Under the pieces are notes generated by a model. That model did not search any database. It worked only from the letters and a program-made list of their open reading frames with translations, and had not been told where the DNA came from. This document shows positions 33,536 through 43,861 of a stretch of DNA of 64,000 nucleotides, in pieces (the first letter of the stretch is position 1; each line of letters starts with the position of its first letter). Made by a program: the position numbers and the translations under genes. The DNA is from Hemileia vastatrix. Its lineage: Eukaryota; Basidiomycota; Pucciniomycetes; Pucciniales; Zaghouaniaceae. The stretch covers positions 25,443,501 through 25,507,500 of the forward strand of contig JASXTE010000016.1 of the NCBI GenBank assembly GCA_030280995.1, given 5' to 3'.

Positions 33536-35490
33536 CCACCTCAATCCCCCCTTACCCACCTCAAACCCCTCTTTATTCCCCCTCAACCTTCCCTTTACCC
33601 CCTTAACCCCTTTTTAACCCCTTCTTTACTCCCCATTTACCCCCCCTTTACCCCTTCTTTACCCCTCCTTTACCCCCCTTTACCCATTCTTTACCCTCCC
33701 TTTCACCCCCTTTACCCCCCTTTACCCCCCCTTTATCCCCACTTTACCCCCTTTTAATATCTCCTTAGCTGCCTCAAACCCCCCCTTTACCCCTTCTTTA
33801 CCCTCCCTTTACACCCCCTTTACACCTTCTTTACCACCCATTTACCCCTTCTTTACCCCCCTTTACCCCCCTTTAACATCTCCTTAGCCGCCTCAAACCC
33901 CCCTTTACCCCCCATTTATCCCTTCTTTACCCCCCTTTACCCCCCTTTAACCTCTCCTTCGCTGCCTCAACCACCCCTTTACCCCTATTTTACCCCCCAT
34001 TTACCCCCCCTTTAACCTCTCCTTAGCCACCTTAAATCCCCTGTTTACCCCCCTTTACCCCTTCTTTACATCTTCTTTACCCCCCTTTACCCCCCTTTAA
34101 CCTCTCCTTAGCCGCCTCAAACCCCCCCTTTACCCTTCCTTTACCCCCCTTTACCCCTTCTTTACCCCCCTTTACCCCTCCTTTACCCCCCTTTACCCCC
34201 CTTTACCCCCTTTACCCCTTCTTTAACCTCCCTTTACCCCCCCTTTACCCCCCTTTACCCCTTCTTTACTCCCCCTTTACCCCCCTTTAATGTCTCCTTA
34301 GCCACCTCAAATCCCCCCTTTACCCCTTCTTTACCCCTTTTTTACCCCCCATTTAAAACCCCTTTAACCTCTCCTTAGCCGCCTTAAACCCCCTCTTTAC
34401 CCCCCCTTTACCCCTCCTTTACCCCTTCTTTACCCCCCTTAACCCCCCTTTAACCTCTCCTTAGCCACCTCAAACCCCCTCTTTACCCTCCCTTTACCCC
34501 CCTTTACCCCTTCTTTACCCCCCTTTACCCCTCCTTTACCCCCCTTTACCCTCCCTTTACCCCCCTTTACCCCTTCTTTACCCCCCTTTACCCCCCTTTA
34601 CCCCCCTTTACCCCCTTTACCCCTTCTTTAACCTCCCTTTACCCCCCTTTACCCCCCCTTTACCCCTTCTTTACTCCCCCTTTACCCCCCTTTAATGTCT
34701 CCTTAGCCACCTCAAATCCCCCCTTTACCCCTTCTTTACCCCTTTTTTACCCCCCATTTAAACCCCCTTTAACCTCTCCTTATCCGCCTTAAACCCCCTC
34801 TTTACCCCCCCTTTACCCCTTCTTTACCCCTTCTTTACCCCCCTTAACCCCCCCTTTAACCTCTCCTTAGCCACCTCAAACCCCCTCTTTACCCTCCCTT
34901 TACCCCCCTTTACCCCTTTTTCACCCCCCCTTTACCCCCCTTTACCCCTTCTTTACCCTCCCTTTACTGCCCCTTAACCCCCTTTACCCCTTCTTTACCC
35001 TCCCTTTACCCCCCCTTTACCCCCCCTATACCCCCCCTTTACCCCTCCCTTACCCCCCTTTTACCCCCCTTTAATGTCTCCTTAGCCACCTAAAACCCCC
35101 CTTTACCCCCCTTTAAAATCTCCTTAGCCGCCTCAAACCCCCCTTTACCCCCCATTTATCCCTTCTTTTCCCCCCCTTTACCCCCCTTTAACCTCTCCTT
35201 AGCCGCCTCAACCCCCCAATTACCCCTTCTTTACCCCTTTTTTACCCCCCTTTACCCCCCTTTAACCTCTCCTTAGCCGCCTCAAACCCCCGCTTTACCC
35301 TCCCTTTACCCCACCTTTACCCCCCTTTACTCCTTCTTTACCCCCCCTCTATCCCTCTTTACCACCCTTTACCCCTTCTTTACCCTCCCTTTATGCCCCA
35401 TTTACCCCCTCCTTGGCCCCCTCAAGTCCCCCCCTTTACCCCCTCAGACCTACCTCAAACCCCCTTTTGAACCCCTCCAAACCCCCTGTA
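33536..35490. repeat. C-rich array built on CCCCTTTA
   Basis: About 1950 bases of units such as CCCCCCTTTA, CCCCTTCTTTA and CCCTCCCTTTA. At intervals of roughly 130-250 bases a longer unit recurs, AACCTCTCCTTAGCCGCCTC. Nearly every purine is the single A of each unit, so the strand is close to pure pyrimidine. The complement could form G-quadruplexes. Confidence 0.95.
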
Positions 35491-35570
35491 AACCTAACTT
35501 ATTGAATTGTTACTGATAAGATAAGTAGGTGGTTGTGGGAGGGGTGTGGAGCTGTATGAGTGGTGATTTG

Positions 35571-36350
35571 AGGGTGGTTTGAGGGGGCCAAGGAGGAGGT
35601 AAATGGGGGGGGGGCTTGAGGGGGCCAAGGAGGGGGTAAAGGGAGGTTAAAGGGAGCGTAAAGAAGGGGGTAAAGGGGGGTAAAGGGGGGTAAAGGGGGA
35701 GTAAAAGGAGGGTAATGAAGGGGTAAAGGGGGGTAAAGGGGGGGTAAAGGGGGGGTAAATGGGGGTAAAGGGGGGTAAAGGGGGGTAAAGGGGGGTAAAG
35801 GGGGGTAAAGGGGGGTTAAGGGGGGTAAAGAAGGGGTAAAGGGGGGTAAAGGGAGGGTAAAGGGGGGCTTGAGGCGGCTAAGGAGAGGTTAAAGTGGGGT
35901 AAAGGAGGGTAAAGAAGGGGTTAAGAAGGGGTAAAGGGGGGGTAAAAGGGGGTTTGATGCAGCTAAGGAGAGGTTAAAGGGGGGTAAATGGGGGGGTAAA
36001 GAAGGGGTAAAGGGGGGGTAAAGGGGGGGTAAAGGGAGGGTAAGGAAGGGGTAAGGGGGGGTAAAGGGAGGGTAAAGAAGAAGTAAAGGGGGGGTAAAGT
36101 TAGGGAAAAGGGGGGGGTTTGAGGGGGCTTAGGAGAGGTTAAAGGGGGGTAAAGGGGGGTGAAGAAGGGGTAAAGAAGGGGTAAAGGGGGGGGTTTGAGG
36201 CAGCTAAGGAGAGGTTAAAGAGGGGTAAAGGGGGAGTAAAGAAGGGGTAAAGAAGGGATAAAGGGGGTTAAAGTGAGGGTAAAGGGGGACTAAAGGGGGG
36301 GTCTGAGGCGGGTAAGGGGGGTTGAGGTGAGCAAGGAGGGCATTTTGAAG
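35571..36350. repeat. G-rich array built on TAAAGGGG
   Basis: About 780 bases of GGGGGGTAAA-type units with the reverse-complement higher-order motif GGCTAAGGAGAGGTTAAAG. It is the mirror arm of 33536-35490 but only 40 percent of its length, so one arm has expanded or the other contracted since the inversion formed. Runs of four to seven G separated by TAAA are strong G-quadruplex candidates. Confidence 0.95.
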
Positions 36351-36888
36351 AAAAAAAGACTAATCTCTGCTTTTTATTTTTTTTTACAGAATTTATTTTC
36401 TTTCCCTTAGTTTCTGGACATTCCTCTCTGTTTTCAAAATAAATCAGGTAATTTAATTATTTATATTTGTGTTTGTTTTTTTCAAATAATTAATTATTCT
36501 GAAATTTACTGAAATCATTTTTTTTATTTATTTTTTAAGAAATAGGATTGAATGATATCAACAAGTATTTCTAATAACAGGTATTTAATTTTTATTTATT
36601 TTTTTTTTTTAAATTTAAATTTACTGAATTTATTTTAAATTTTTTTTATTTACTCTTTTTTTTTTGGGTGATTTTGTTTTACCTTGTATTTTGATTATAA
36701 TTCAGGTTTTTATTTTGAAATTTTATGTTTATTCAAAATTAATTACAGATTTTTTTTGCAACTAATTTAATTTATTTTTTTTACCAATTTTATTTTTCAA
36801 TTATTTTACTGATATTTTTTATTGTTGGGGGTTTTTTTAATCTATTTATTTTTTATTTTAATTTTTTTGGTTATATAATTTTTTTTTC

Positions 36889-38219
36889 ATGGAAGTTAAT
36901 AAGGAAAATTTAACTAGCTCATCTTCATTATCATTAATTTCTTCTGAATCATCTTACTTGTCACTTTCTTCCTTGTCTTCAAATCTTGAAAGCTCCAAGA
37001 ATAATAATCAAATATATTCAAATTCTTCTTCTTTATCTTTACTTTCTTTTATATCTTCAATTTCCTTCCATTTTATTCCTTCTCCCAATCATTCTGAGCT
37101 TTCCTTACCACAAAATAAAAATCAGAAAATCATGGAACTAGCTAATGAATCAAGAAATTCAAAGACAAAATCTTATAAAAATAGAAAATTGATTAGGATG
37201 AAGATATTTTGCAAAAAACTCTTTGGACATTTGGACAATCTCAAATTTTATAAGAGTTCAATATCAAATTTTAAGAATTTTTTTTTTACAAAAACATCAA
37301 AAACCTTAAAGAAGGTGGTATAGATATCATTGTTGCAGTTTTCAATAATGGATACAAACCTCAATTCATCTTAGAAGTTCATTCATTTAATGGGAAAAAG
37401 GATGAAGTTTTTTTCCAGCTTTCTGATTTAATTTCTACTCTCTATCAAATGGCTTTGGTTTAACAACCCTTATCAAAAAAATATCTGATTTCTGGTGTAA
37501 TGAAAGCTTTTGGTTGGTGACCAGGATATGATCAAGGAGTTTCTCTTGGTATGTAAAAAAAAATTTTATTATAAGTTATTTTTAATTTTGTCATATAGTT
37601 AAGGAATTTATTCTTAATTAAAAAATTAAAAACCAGAGCAAAAGGAAAAAGATCTGAAACAATGGAATTCTTTGGGATCATTTAATATTTTTTTGGAAAA
37701 TTGTTTAAAAATTTTTGTTTTCAAGCATTTCAAAAAAATCATCAACTTACTTTAGAATCTGGTTTACCAAATTTGTCTGATCCTGAATAGGAAGAAGCAA
37801 TAAATGATTATGTTTTTTGTTCAAATGTTATCATCACTTATAAGAGATTTTACAATCATGTTAATCTAGATAAAAATGATAAAAATTCTTTAACATTTGG
37901 AATTTTCCCTTATATTAATCCATAGACTGGTGTTCCTATTCTATCACCCTATTCTGATGTGGGACATGGCCTTTATTTTCCTTACCATAAATGTATTATT
38001 CATTTTGGTAGTGACAATGAAATAGTTGAGGCTATATGGAATTCTTCTCAATACTGGAATCAAACAACTAAAATACCTCCAACTTTAGTTTCTTGTAAAG
38101 AATTTACCTATTTTGGCTGTTCATTCCAAATAAATGAAGGTCTTATTAATCATATTAATAATCAAAAAAATTCAGATAAAAAAATTGTTCTTAGTAGATC
38201 TGTCAAGTATTGCAAATAA
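36889..38219 (+). pseudogene. Decayed two-exon gene of unknown function beside the palindrome
   Basis: The ATG at 36889 starts a Ser-rich N-terminus (SSSSLSLISSESS). A frame change near 37310 leads to DIIVAVFNNGYKPQFILEVH and KKDEVFFQLSDLISTLYQMA. A GTATGT donor at 37549 follows LGM-type coding. A second exon (about 37640-38219) includes FCSNVIITYKRFYNHVNLDK, SLTFGIFPYINP and then an open part GHGLYFPYHKCIIHFGSDNE to the stop at 38219. In-frame stops near 37460, 37519, 37682, 37787 and 37924 disrupt it; those at 37519 and 37924 look like CGA-to-TGA and CAG-to-TAG. I do not recognise the family. The first 45 codons lie inside the right arm of the inverted repeat. Confidence 0.6.
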
Positions 38220-38379
38220 AATATTATATTTTTTCTCCCATTAAATATTTTCTTTTTTTTTCTCTTTTATTAATTTTTTTATTTATTTTAATTTATTTTT
38301 TTGATTTTTTTTAAACTTCCCTTTTTATTTTCTTCTTTTTCAATTTTATTTATCCTTTTTAATTTTTTTCATTTAATTT

Positions 38380-38900
38380 CGGATTTGTCTTTTCCAATTA
38401 TTTTTTAAATTTAAATCAAGATAGATTACTTTTTTATATAATGGTGCATCTGGCCTTAGGTCGTTCAAAATAGGAAAACTTGATTGGGACTGGTGAAAAT
38501 AATTGGTTATAGAAATTTTCAATTTAAATTTTTTATTTAATTTGGTATTTTCCTCTTCCAATTATTTTTTAAAGTTACATCAAAATAGATTTCTTTTTTA
38601 TATAATGGTGCATCTGGCCTTAGGTTGTTCCAATGGCTATTATATAAAATAGGAAAACTTGATTGTGACTGATGAAAATAATTGGTTGTAGAAATTTTCA
38701 ATTTTAATTTTTTTCTTTTAGTTTTGGATTTTTCTCTTCCAATTATTTTTTAAAATTACATCAAGATGGATTAATTTTTTATATAATGGTGCATCTGGCC
38801 TTAGGTATTTCTAATGGCTATTATGTAAAATAGGAACACTTTATTGGGACTGGTGAAAATAATTGGTTGTAGAAATTTTTAATTTTAATTTTTTTTCCAT
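38380..38900. repeat. Tandem repeat, period about 165-180 bp, three to four copies
   Basis: The marker ATGGTGCATCTGGCCTTAGG occurs at 38441, 38605 and 38786, each preceded by CCAATTATTTTTTAAA and followed by a TTGATTGGGACTGGTGAAAA-like part. Units are 80-90 percent similar by eye. The DNA is non-coding and lies just downstream of the decayed gene. Confidence 0.85.
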
Positions 38901-38914
38901 TTGATTTCTTTGAT

Positions 38915-39325
38915 TCAATAAATTGCAGGGGGGGGTATTGCCAATTTTTCATATCAGAATTTAAAACATAAATTGACTTGAAAAGTTGATGATACGCTTT
39001 CCTTAATTAAATAAAACACAGGGGTGGGGGGTATTTCCAAATTTTTATATCAGACTTAAAAAAAAATTTGACTTGAAATTTTCGTGATATCCATCCTTCT
39101 TAAATTCAATAAAATACAGGGGGGGTGGGTATTGCCAAATTTTCATATTAGACTTGCAAAATATAATTTTGGTGATACCCATCCCTTACTTCAAAAAAAT
39201 TCAGGGAAGAGTATTGCCAAAATTTTATATAAGACTTGAAAAATTCTTTACTTAAAAGAATTTTGGTGATAACTGACCCTTATTTCAATTAAACGCAGGG
39301 GTGGGATTGGGAAATTTTAAAATGT
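38915..39325. repeat. Tandem repeat, period about 75-100 bp, five copies
   Basis: Each unit contains a short G-run such as CAGGGGTGGGGGGTATT, then CCAAATTTTTATATCAGACT, then a GACTTGAAA and GGTGATA part. Copies begin near 38923, 39018, 39115, 39203 and 39296. It abuts the previous array but is a different unit. No coding potential. Confidence 0.8.
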
Positions 39326-39519
39326 GACTTGAAAATTTAAACTAAAAAAGAATTTTGAACATTAAAAATTCTTGAAAATTTTATTTAAAAGAGAATTTAT
39401 AACATTAAAATATGAAAATACAACTAATGATGGATAGAGTAAAAAAATACAAGAAATTAAGATAAAAATTTATGTACAATTATTTATGAAATGTTGAAGT
39501 TTAAGATAAATAAAAAAAT

Positions 39520-40912
39520 CTAGTAATCAAACAATTTCTTCAAACGTCCAATTTCCTCAACAGATTCATTAGATTTATAACATTCTATCAAGAAATCTTT
39601 CTTTTTGAAATTTTCTTCAAGATCAAGCTTATATTTAATCTGTTCCATGATGTTTTGATGCTCTAGTGTTTTCTCCTCTTTCTTTAATTTTTCAATACCT
39701 AGAGATAACTCGAATTTCTTCTCCTCCAAGTCTTGTGCCCTATCATTCTTCTGTAAAGAAAGTTCATACTTCCTCTCCTCCAAGTCTTGTGCCCTATCAT
39801 CCTTCTGTGAACAGAGTTCAACATTTTTCTCTTTCAAATCATATAGCCTGTCATCCCTCCTTAAAGAGAGCTGGTATTTTTGCTTTTCAATATTTAGAGT
39901 CTCTTTAGCAACTTCCACTTGTTCTAGAGTGTTAAGAAATACTAACAAAAAGTAGAAGAAAATCAGAGTAAAGTATTAAGAGGTTTGGTATCACTTACCA
40001 GCATCACATTTCTCCAAAAATTCTTCCATAGAATAAAAAGGGGTTTGAGATGAAGTATCACTTTTTCTTCTTCTTTGAGAGTGGAAATTCAGACTACTTG
40101 AATCCCTTCCCTTTTTGTTCAAGGTCACAGTTTCCTCCTCTTAATTTTTTCAGGCTTCTGACTCAGTTGATTTTGGCTCCTGCAATAGTTCTTCAGCCTA
40201 TTCATAAATAAGAAAATGTAAATAAAAAAAGAATTGATAAGATAAAAGAAAAAAAACATACTTGAGTTAGATCAGGTTGGTTTATATTGACATAAGGATC
40301 TATTGAAAAGATATCTTGATTTGTAGAAGTTGAATGAGGAGAGGCTTGAGTAGAAGAAGAAAGAAAAAGATTCTTTTCTACATCATGTTCGGAAATAGCA
40401 TCTTCACCATCCAGCATGTTTGTAGGATTAACATCAGCTTGCTCTCCAAAAATAGAATCCATCTCTTTAAAGTAAGGACATAAAGAATCAAGTTTATAAT
40501 CTATAGATTTGATGCCCTTACTGATATTGAGGTCAGTAATACCAAAACCAGTAGAAGATGGAAGAGTCTTTGCCTTCTTGTACTTGGCTTGATAATGGTT
40601 GAATCATTCAGACATCTGTTTTGGTAAAAGATCTATCCTTCCCTTAGTCTTATTCCTTAATTCCTTGGCCATTAGAAGTTAACCATAAACTTTTGATGCG
40701 GGGGGCCATCCTACTTTAGTTGCATACTCAGTAATAAAACAAGAATCATAGTTAGATTTAGTTTTTAGCCAGTTGATAAGAATGAGATGATCATCTTTCT
40801 TTAGTAGAAAATTTTTGAATTTCTCAGCAGAGCAGGGGAAAGAGGGAGTAGTGGGATTTGAAGAACAACTGGGTGATGGATGCCTTTGAGAAAATCTATG
40901 ATGACAAGGCAT
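39520..40912 (-). pseudogene. Decayed three-exon gene: DNA-binding-like N-terminus plus coiled coil
   Basis: Exon 1 is 40912-40262, intron 1 is 40261-40198 (GTATGT...AG), exon 2 is 40197-39999, intron 2 is 39998-39942 (GTAAGT...TTAG) and exon 3 is 39941-39520. Joined length is 1272 bases, divisible by three, which supports the model. Exon 1 encodes LILINWLKTKSNYDSCFITE and MAKELRNKTKGRIDLLPKQM, similar in style to Myb/SANT- or trihelix-like proteins expanded in basidiomycetes. It then gives SLCPYFKEMDSIFGEQADVN. Exon 3 is a charged coiled coil with an internal repeat (RAQDLEERKYELSLQKND). Stops are at 40679-40681, 40604-40606, 40150-40152 and 40141-40143. The second looks like CGA to TGA. Probably a former DNA-binding protein. 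Confidence 0.65.
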
Positions 40913-40927
40913 GTTAAGATTATTAAA

Positions 40928-41075
40928 GATGAAAAGGAGAAGAAACAAGCAGATGAGATAGCGAGATGAAAAGGAGCAGAAACAAGCAGATGAGATAGTG
41001 AGATGAAAAGGAGCAGAATCAAGCAGATGAGAGAGTGAGATGAAAAGGAGCAGAATCATATAGATGAAATGGGGA
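40928..41075. repeat. 37-bp tandem repeat upstream of the - strand gene
   Basis: Four near-identical units beginning GATGAAAAGGAGCAGAA lie at about 40928, 40965, 41002 and 41039. They sit directly upstream of the ATG at 40912 on the - strand, in what would be the promoter or 5' leader. The unit is strongly purine-biased. ORFs here are repeat translation. Confidence 0.85.
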
Positions 41076-41340
41076 GAAGTTCTGAGCGGATATAATGAAC
41101 AGGATGGGATGAGAATGGGAGTGTTACAGAAAGGTAGAAGGCATATCAAGAGAGTAGTCCAAGATGTGGTTATGAAAAATTGAGTAGAAAATTTTTGGAT
41201 AAGAGGTGAACATTGACATGTAAAGTGTCTAATAGCCCAATTATTAGCAAAAATAATTGCGGAAGATAACTGGGGTATAAGGATTTTTATCCAAAATTAA
41301 TTTAATTTTGGATTGGTCAACATTGATACCCCCTAATGTG

Positions 41341-42573
41341 TCTGTAAAATCTTTTGCTACTAGCAAAAAATCTTTAAATGGTCATGAACCAGCTGTTTTA
41401 GTAAATAATGAAATTTATGAACACCTGGCTAAACTTCATGTTTTATTATTGTTAAATAATTCAAACCAAAAGATGGACCATCCCAGTAGCCTAAAAAATT
41501 GCCCTAAACTGGATCAATATTCCACTTTTGATGGTGACTCTTCACCTGACTGGCAACACTTTGTTCAGAGAATTGATAATCTGAAAAACTCTTATAAATT
41601 TCCAGATGAAGAAAATTTCACTAAATTAATTTCTTTATTTTCCAATGTAGCTATAATGTGGTGTGAATCTGTTTTACTGGACAACCATCATTATACTTGG
41701 AAAGAGTGGAAAACCTTGATTGAAAATTAATTTTGTGGTTTTAAATTCAGACTTTCCCAGCAGAAATTATATGAGAATGCTAAATATGCGTCCTCCTCTT
41801 GTGAAAGACTTAATTTTTTCTTATTAAAATTGCAAAAATTTTTAGAGCCATAGATTCTAAACTGGATAATGATATTTGGAGAGATAAAATTCTCTATAGA
41901 TTACCAAATTCTCTGAGAGATTCGACTATGGCCATGACTGAGCATGTAAGAGAGAATTCTTCCTTTATTAATATCTGTAATGAAGTCTTAATAAATCATA
42001 GATATGAACCAGAAATTATCCTGTTAAATCTTATCATGACCAACGAAAGCCCTCCACAAATCTTCCACACAAAACTGGTAGACCTTCTGCCCCAGTTTCC
42101 CCAAAGAAATATGCAACTAATACTTGTTTTAAATGTAACAAACCATGGCAAAAAAGACATATTTTTGATAAGAAAATTCATCTTGTTGAACAAAATGAGG
42201 AATCTGAAAATAATCAATCTAATCTTGATGATTCCTCAAGTGAATGTGATAGCAATATCTCTTATGACCATGAGTCTTCTCAGGAAGTTATGCTTTTAGA
42301 AAAAGATATCCAGTATTTTGAATAATTGGTCTGATAATTGTGATATTGACTTATCTTGTGTAGAAATTGCTGAAGTAATTATAGATATTACTTACAATTC
42401 TATTTTAATATCACCTTTGAGAGCACCTGTTATTATTAATGGTAAAAATGTTGAATTTATTCTTGACTCTGGTGCTAGAGGAAGTGTAGTCTCTAAAAAA
42501 GCACTGGCTTCTGTAGATAAGGATTATCAATGCAAATTATTATCTATAACATCTGAAAAATGGAAAGGTTATG
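41341..42573 (+). pseudogene. Element F: gag and start of protease (family 1)
   Basis: Collinear with D from VKSFATSKKSLNGHEPAV onward; the 5' part of gag and the 5' LTR are missing, with the break at about 41341. The capsid part reads YSTFDGDSSPDWQHFVQRID and FSNVAIMWCESVLLDNHHYT. The knuckle (about 42125-42165) reads CFKCNKPWQKRHIF with the last Cys changed to Phe. The protease loop is FILDSGARGSVVSKKALA near 42460. Stops at 41728-41730 and several frameshifts (41800-41830, about 42010, 42300) break the frame. It stops at WKGYG where a solo LTR is inserted at 42574. Confidence 0.87.
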
Positions 42574-43384
42574 CGTCATCCAGGCTGCTAGCCTTACCCA
42601 GTAAAATAATTAATTATTTACTGGATGAAGCCACACCTTATTATTTCAATTATTTAATTATAAATTAGTTACATTAAAATTACCTATAATAAATTAACTA
42701 ATTAAAGAATGGTAAAATTAAATGAATAATTAAAAATAAAATAAAATTTCCCTTATATTTTTTCTCTAACACCGTTCTCATTGAAAGGTTGGAAGAAATA
42801 TAATTTTATATTAAAAAATAAATTTTAAATTAAAATAAAATTTTAATATTCAAATAAAAATAAAATATATACAAAAAATTCAAATTTCTTATTTAGAATC
42901 GACTTCTACAGTAAATATTAAATAAATTTATGTATTTCTGACATACTCTGTAAATAAATCTTTAAATACATCTTTTTGACACCTTCTTTTTAAAACATCT
43001 TTTTTATTTGAAAATACTCCTTCTGGAATCTTCTTTTTCTCTCTCTCTCATACTACTGTTTTTAGAATTTCATTGCCGTGCTCTGTCCCTCCTTTGCCTA
43101 TATAAGGCCTCTCTTTTGGTTGTTTTTTATTCATTCATTTACTTACATATTTTATTACAACTACTTAAGATTCCTTTATTACTATCTATTATTGCCTTTG
43201 TATTTACATTAATGTAATTCTAATCCATTAATTATAATAATAATCCAACCTTTTACCTCTTATTATTGAGTAAATAATCTATAAGATAAGAAAATATGTA
43301 CACAAGTTTGAATCCCTTAAAACCCGTTGTTACCGCCATTAGACCTCCATGTAAAAATTTCTTGACTTGAAAGACCTCTTGACA
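42574..43384. mobile_element. Solo LTR of a further family (811 bp) in element F
   Basis: The insertion starts CGTCATCCAGGCTGCTAGCC (first base probably T originally) and ends TTGACA. It is flanked by TTATG at 42569-42573 and 43385-43389. Taking it out restores the protease frame of F. The interior is AT-rich with a TATA-type motif CCTATATAAGGCC at about 43096. No internal gag or pol is present, so it is a solo LTR formed by LTR-LTR recombination. It is not similar to families 1-4 beyond the ends. Confidence 0.85.
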
Positions 43385-43861
43385 TTATGGTTCTGTTTTA
43401 TGTCCCATTGGCAAACACAGAACCACTGTATTCTTTAAATATAATGGTGGTTTTTTCAGAGCTATTTGTGAATTTGTTGTGATGAAAAATGACAATTTAA
43501 GCAATTGGTTTATCATAGGAAATGATGTTTTAACCTTGTTTGGCATTAAATTGAATCCTGCAAACAATTGTTTTTCTTTGGGAATGAATGGAAAAAGAAA
43601 ATTTAAAATTTCTACTTTGAAAAAGCATTCTACACCCTTATTGAAATATTGTAATTATATGATCCAATTTAAATTTAGACAAAAAGAGGAAATGAATGTA
43701 TATTGTCTGAAATTTAAACAGCTTCATTTGGTAATCAATTAACTTATCACCAAAAGGATTCAATAGTGGCCTAAATTACATCATTCCCAATGGCTTTTGC
43801 TCATGGTTCCCATGCGTTAGTATTGGTTAAAGATGAAATGAGAATTTCTTTATCTTGAAAA
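43385..43861 (+). pseudogene. Element F: rest of protease and linker
   Basis: Resumes after the solo LTR and encodes RAICEFVVMKNDNLSNWFII in shifted frames, then GNDVLTLFGIKLNPANNCFS and GMNGKRKFKIST, matching D (WFIMGNDILTMFGVKLDPAN). A frameshift near 43480 and stops at 43740-43742 and about 43857 break it. It leads directly to RT. Confidence 0.85.

Larger units (their letters stand above)
32878..37028. repeat. Giant imperfect inverted repeat (about 4.15 kb)
   Basis: The left outer arm 32878-33535 and right outer arm 36351-37028 are reverse complements with scattered changes. For example AATGTCCAGAAACTAAGGGA at about 33445 pairs with TCCCTTAGTTTCTGGACATT at about 36405. TTTGAATATATTTGATCATT at about 32880 pairs with sequence ending at about 37025. 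The inner arms are a C-rich array (33536-35490) and a G-rich array (35571-36350) around an 80-base unique centre. The outer arms contain exon-like pieces with splice signals and the start of the gene at 36889. The transcribed strand could fold into a very long hairpin. Confidence 0.9.

Noticed and set aside
33536..36350. CCCCTTTA / TAAAGGGG arrays as a telomere-telomere fusion
   Set aside because: A fusion would read G-rich then C-rich from left to right. Here the order is C-rich then G-rich, the unit is irregular and not a usual fungal telomere repeat, and the arrays are flanked by gene pieces.
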